Of a stretch of 9,245 nt of DNA, positions 6,800 to 9,245 are shown piece after piece (positions within the stretch are counted from its first letter, which is position 1; the number at the start of each line of letters is the position of its first letter). Source of the stretch: Candidatus Cloacimonadota bacterium (GTDB lineage Bacteria > Cloacimonadota > Cloacimonadia > Cloacimonadales > Cloacimonadaceae). Under the pieces are notes generated by a model that was given only the letters and a program-made list of their open reading frames with translations, was not told where the DNA came from and did no database searches. A program made the translations under genes and the position numbers. The DNA lies in assembly GCA_027318525.1 (NCBI GenBank), contig DAHVPA010000063.1:1-9245 (forward strand), read 5' to 3'.

Positions 6800-6839
6800 T
6801 GGAGAAATATATATAATTCATAGCATAAGTGGAGAAATA
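6800..6839 (+). repeat. Duplicated Shine-Dalgarno box TGGAGAAATA before hutU
   Basis: TGGAGAAATA occurs at 6800-6809 and again at 6830-6839, exactly 30 nt apart. The second copy is the hutU ribosome-binding site (GGAG, 6 nt, ATG). The first has no start codon at a usable distance, so it may be a standby site or a small duplication. Confidence 0.5.
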
Positions 6840-6840
6840 A

Positions 6841-8853
6841 ATGAACCTTGAAACGATCCCGAATATCCAACTGACAGACCAATTACCCCCCAAACAGGAA
6901 TTCCTGCCCGGTATCCGCAGAGCTTCGAACCGGGGTCTTAACCTGAACAAAAAAGAGATTGCCCTAGCGTTGAAAAATGCGCTCAGATATATCCCAGCTC
7001 ATCTGCATGAGTCTCTGGCACCGGAATTCCTGCAAGAACTGAAAACGATGGGACGCATCTACGGTTACAGATACAGACCGGCAGGACGCATCACAGGAAA
7101 ACCCATCGATGAATACAAAGGCAGCGTCGCAGGCAGGGCATTGCAGGTCATGATTGACAACAACCTGGATTTTGACATTGCGCTTTACCCCTATGAACTG
7201 GTCACTTATGGTGAGACGGGACAGGTCTGCCAGAACTGGATGCAATACATTCTCATCAAAAAATATCTGGAAGTAATCAACGACAATCAGACTTTGGTGG
7301 TATCGTCAGGACATCCTATGGGGCTTTTTCCCTCGCGTCCCGAAGCGCCCAGAGTCATCTCCACCAACGGACTGATGATTGGTAAATGGGACAATCCCGA
7401 GGAATTCAAACGGCTGACTGCTCTGGGAGTAGCCAATTATGGACAAATGACAGCCGGCGGCTGGATGTATATCGGACCGCAGGGCATCGTGCACGGAACC
7501 TATATCACCTTATTGAATGCCGGCAGAAAGTATCTTGGCATCCCTGAAGATAAGGATTTGGCAGGGGTTTTGTTCATTTCCTCCGGATTAGGCGGAATGA
7601 GTGGTGCGCAAGCCAAAGCGGTGGAAATCGCCGGAGGCATCGGAATCATTGCCGAAGTTGATAAAAGCAGGATTGATACACGTCACAGCCAGGGCTGGGT
7701 GAGCAAGGTATCCTCCAATCTGGACGAAATATTCCGTTGGGTGGAAGAATACAGGCAAAGCCGCAAACCCTTATCCATAGCTTACTACGGCAACATTGTG
7801 GACTTGCTGGAATATGTGGACATGCATAATATCAAAGCAGAACTGCTTTCCGACCAGACAAGCTGCCACGTTGTTTATGAAGGCGGCTACACACCGGCGG
7901 GCTTTAGCTTTGAAGAGGGCAGGGAACTGCTCAAACTGGATCAGAAATCATTTAATAAGGCAGTTGATGCCTCGCTGCAAAGGCATTATCACGTTCTGAA
8001 GAACCTGACTGCCAAGGGCTCCCACTTCTGGGATTACGGCAACAGCTTTATGGCATCAGTCTTTGATGCGGGTGAAAAGAACATTGCAAAGAACGGGCAA
8101 AACACATCAGAAGGATTTATCTGGCCTTCCTATGTGGAAGATATCATGGGTCCTGTCTGTTTTGACAGGGGCTATGGACCGTTCCGCTGGGTCTGCCTCT
8201 CACGCAAGGACGAAGACCTGCACAAGACAGACATGGCAGCGATGGCTTTGATAGACCCTTCCCGCTGCTCACTGGACCGGGATAATCACCACTGGATTGC
8301 GACAGCAGAACAGAATAAGCTGGTGGTGGGCACCAAGGCGCGCATCCTCTATTCCGACGAGGAAGGCAGAGTGCGCATTGCGCTTAAATTCAACGAAATG
8401 GTCCGTAATGGAGAGATAGGGCCTGTTATGCTGGGCAGAGACCATCACGATGTCTCAGGCACGGATTCACCTTTCAGAGAAACAGCCAACATCTACGATG
8501 GCAGCAATCTTACAGCAGACATGGCGACCCAGTGCTTTGCCGGTAATGTGGCACGGGGCATGACTCTGGTGGTTTTGTCCAATGGCGGTGGAGTAGGCAT
8601 AGGCAGGTCAGTCAATGGAGGTAATGGCATTCTGCTGGATGGCAGCTTTCAGATGGATGAAGTGGTAAAATCAGCTTTGTCCTGGGACGTGATGGGAGGA
8701 GTGGCTCGACGCAACTGGGCAGGTAATGCTCATGCCATTCAGACTTCCAGAGACTGGAATATCAAACATGCAGGAGAAGGGCACATTACAGTTCCCTATG
8801 AAGCAGATAATGAAATGTTGGGGAGACTCGTCGAAAACAGCTTTGGAGAATAG
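6841..8853 (+). CDS. hutU: Urocanate hydratase (urocanase), long form
   Basis: Converts urocanate to 4-imidazolone-5-propionate, the second step of histidine degradation, using tightly bound NAD+. At 670 residues it is about 110 longer than the classical bacterial enzyme (about 555) and resembles the long urocanases of some anaerobes and eukaryotes. Family motifs: YGQMTAGGWMYIG (200-212) with QGIVHGT (214-220), the Rossmann-type SSGLGGMSGAQ (247-257), DQTSCH (338-343), FDRGYGPFRWV (441-451), FNEMVRNGE (517-525), GRDHHD (532-537) and NGGGVGIG (581-588). The classical signature FQGLPxRICW is replaced by VVGTKARILY (495-504), so the usual cysteine is a leucine (503). The ATG has GGAG 6 nt upstream and a near-consensus promoter ahead. 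No hutH, hutI or hutG is in the window; the next gene, 1 nt downstream, is a sugar-nucleotide enzyme. Function as urocanase is very likely. Confidence 0.96.
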   Translation: MNLETIPNIQLTDQLPPKQEFLPGIRRASNRGLNLNKKEIALALKNALRYIPAHLHESLAPEFLQELKTMGRIYGYRYRPAGRITGKPIDEYKGSVAGRALQVMIDNNLDFDIALYPYELVTYGETGQVCQNWMQYILIKKYLEVINDNQTLVVSSGHPMGLFPSRPEAPRVISTNGLMIGKWDNPEEFKRLTALGVANYGQMTAGGWMYIGPQGIVHGTYITLLNAGRKYLGIPEDKDLAGVLFISSGLGGMSGAQAKAVEIAGGIGIIAEVDKSRIDTRHSQGWVSKVSSNLDEIFRWVEEYRQSRKPLSIAYYGNIVDLLEYVDMHNIKAELLSDQTSCHVVYEGGYTPAGFSFEEGRELLKLDQKSFNKAVDASLQRHYHVLKNLTAKGSHFWDYGNSFMASVFDAGEKNIAKNGQNTSEGFIWPSYVEDIMGPVCFDRGYGPFRWVCLSRKDEDLHKTDMAAMALIDPSRCSLDRDNHHWIATAEQNKLVVGTKARILYSDEEGRVRIALKFNEMVRNGEIGPVMLGRDHHDVSGTDSPFRETANIYDGSNLTADMATQCFAGNVARGMTLVVLSNGGGVGIGRSVNGGNGILLDGSFQMDEVVKSALSWDVMGGVARRNWAGNAHAIQTSRDWNIKHAGEGHITVPYEADNEMLGRLVENSFGE

Positions 8854-8854
8854 T

Positions 8855-9245
8855 ATGGCAAATCATCTGGAAGCCTTTGCCCGTCTGATGTGGCAGGAAG
8901 GAATTCCTGAAAATGTTATCAAGACCTTCGCTGCCTACTATAATAAACTGGTGCAAGGCAGCAGCAGCAAAATCAGCCGCAGTGCAATCAGACCTCCTTC
9001 CGCTTCCAATCTGATATATTATAAAGATTTAGCCGTATTCACAAGCAACGATATTCTGCAGAAGACAGTGGTCATCAAATTGAATGGCGGTCTTGGGACA
9101 AGTATGGGTTTATCCAAAGCCAAATCGCTACTGCCGGTCAAGGGCAACCTGAATTTTCTGGATATAATAGCCAGACAGGTGCTTACGCTCCGAGCTCAGA
9201 ATGGAACTGCGATGCCACTTATCTTTATGGACAGTTACAACACTC
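8855..9245 (+). CDS. UTP-glucose-1-phosphate uridylyltransferase-like (UDPGP family), 5' part
   Basis: The first 130 codons of a nucleotidyltransferase of the eukaryote-type UDPGP family (UDP-glucose / UDP-N-acetylhexosamine pyrophosphorylases), making a UDP-sugar from UTP and a sugar 1-phosphate. The diagnostic nucleotide-binding loop is VVIKLNGGLGTSMGLSKAKS (72-91), followed by LLPVKGNLNFLDI (92-104) and the PLIFMDSYNT block (121-130) that corresponds to the family's 'MxSxxT'. The GTSMG form with a Ser-Lys-x-Lys suggests the UDP-glucose type rather than the UDP-N-acetylglucosamine type, but the sugar-binding part lies outside the window. It is unrelated to bacterial GalU. The ATG is 1 nt after the hutU stop, with GGAG inside the last hutU codons, 6 nt upstream, so the two genes are almost surely cotranscribed. 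The gene continues past the right edge. Confidence 0.9.
   Translation, partial: MANHLEAFARLMWQEGIPENVIKTFAAYYNKLVQGSSSKISRSAIRPPSASNLIYYKDLAVFTSNDILQKTVVIKLNGGLGTSMGLSKAKSLLPVKGNLNFLDIIARQVLTLRAQNGTAMPLIFMDSYNT

Larger units (their letters stand above)
6452..6840. other. Divergent intergenic region without a gene
   Basis: These 389 bases separate the leftward TM1266/hydG unit from rightward hutU. I see no credible ORF or RNA gene. It contains a weak candidate leftward promoter (6561-6588), a perfect short dyad GGGAAA-AGA-TTTCCC (6589-6603), a G/C-rich 11-bp-period repeat (6647-6712), a strong rightward promoter (6762-6790) and a duplicated TGGAGAAATA box (6800 and 6830). A minus-strand ORF reading through 6726-6950 overlaps hutU and is rejected. 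Confidence 0.7.

Noticed and set aside
8855..9245. GalU-type uridylyltransferase
   Set aside because: The LNGGLGTSMG loop belongs to the UDPGP family; GalU has a different N-terminal GxGTR-type motif.

Overview
The window (about 47-48% GC by eye) is ordinary, densely packed bacterial chromosome with two transcription directions. Gene content points to an anaerobic, amino-acid-fermenting bacterium with [FeFe]-hydrogenase metabolism: a HydG maturase with a TM1266-type partner, a long-form urocanate hydratase and a UDPGP-family UTP-sugar uridylyltransferase. A Cloacimonadota-like organism is my guess from this mix; it is not shown by any marker in the window.

Layout. Bases 1-4531 (minus strand) form one compact operon read right to left: an MacB/LolD-type ABC ATPase, its FtsX/MacB-type permease (20 nt overlap), a YihY/BrkB-family membrane protein (1 nt gap) and purH (4 nt ATGA overlap). 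purH runs off the left edge only a few codons before its expected end. A TTGACA -35 box lies just upstream of the ATPase gene.

Bases 4627-6451 (minus strand) hold a small hydrogenase-maturation unit: a GTG-started 82-residue ACT-like protein of the TM1266 'iron-only hydrogenase system regulator' family, a 100-nt leader with two hairpins and a degenerate palindromic repeat, then full-length hydG. It is closed by a strong intrinsic terminator, so it is separated from the ABC operon.

Bases 6452-6840 are a divergent intergenic region with a degenerate 11-bp-period repeat and a near-consensus sigma70 promoter (TTGACA-N17-TAAAAT) reading rightward. That promoter drives hutU (6841-8853) and, one nucleotide after its stop, the 5' part of a UTP-glucose-1-phosphate uridylyltransferase-like gene that leaves the window on the right.

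I do not see a clearly new biological system here. The most notable points are the hutU protein lacking the cysteine of the classical urocanase signature, the hutU-uridylyltransferase pairing without other hut genes in view, the structured hydG leader with a three-codon minigene, and the 11-bp-period repeat upstream of hutU.
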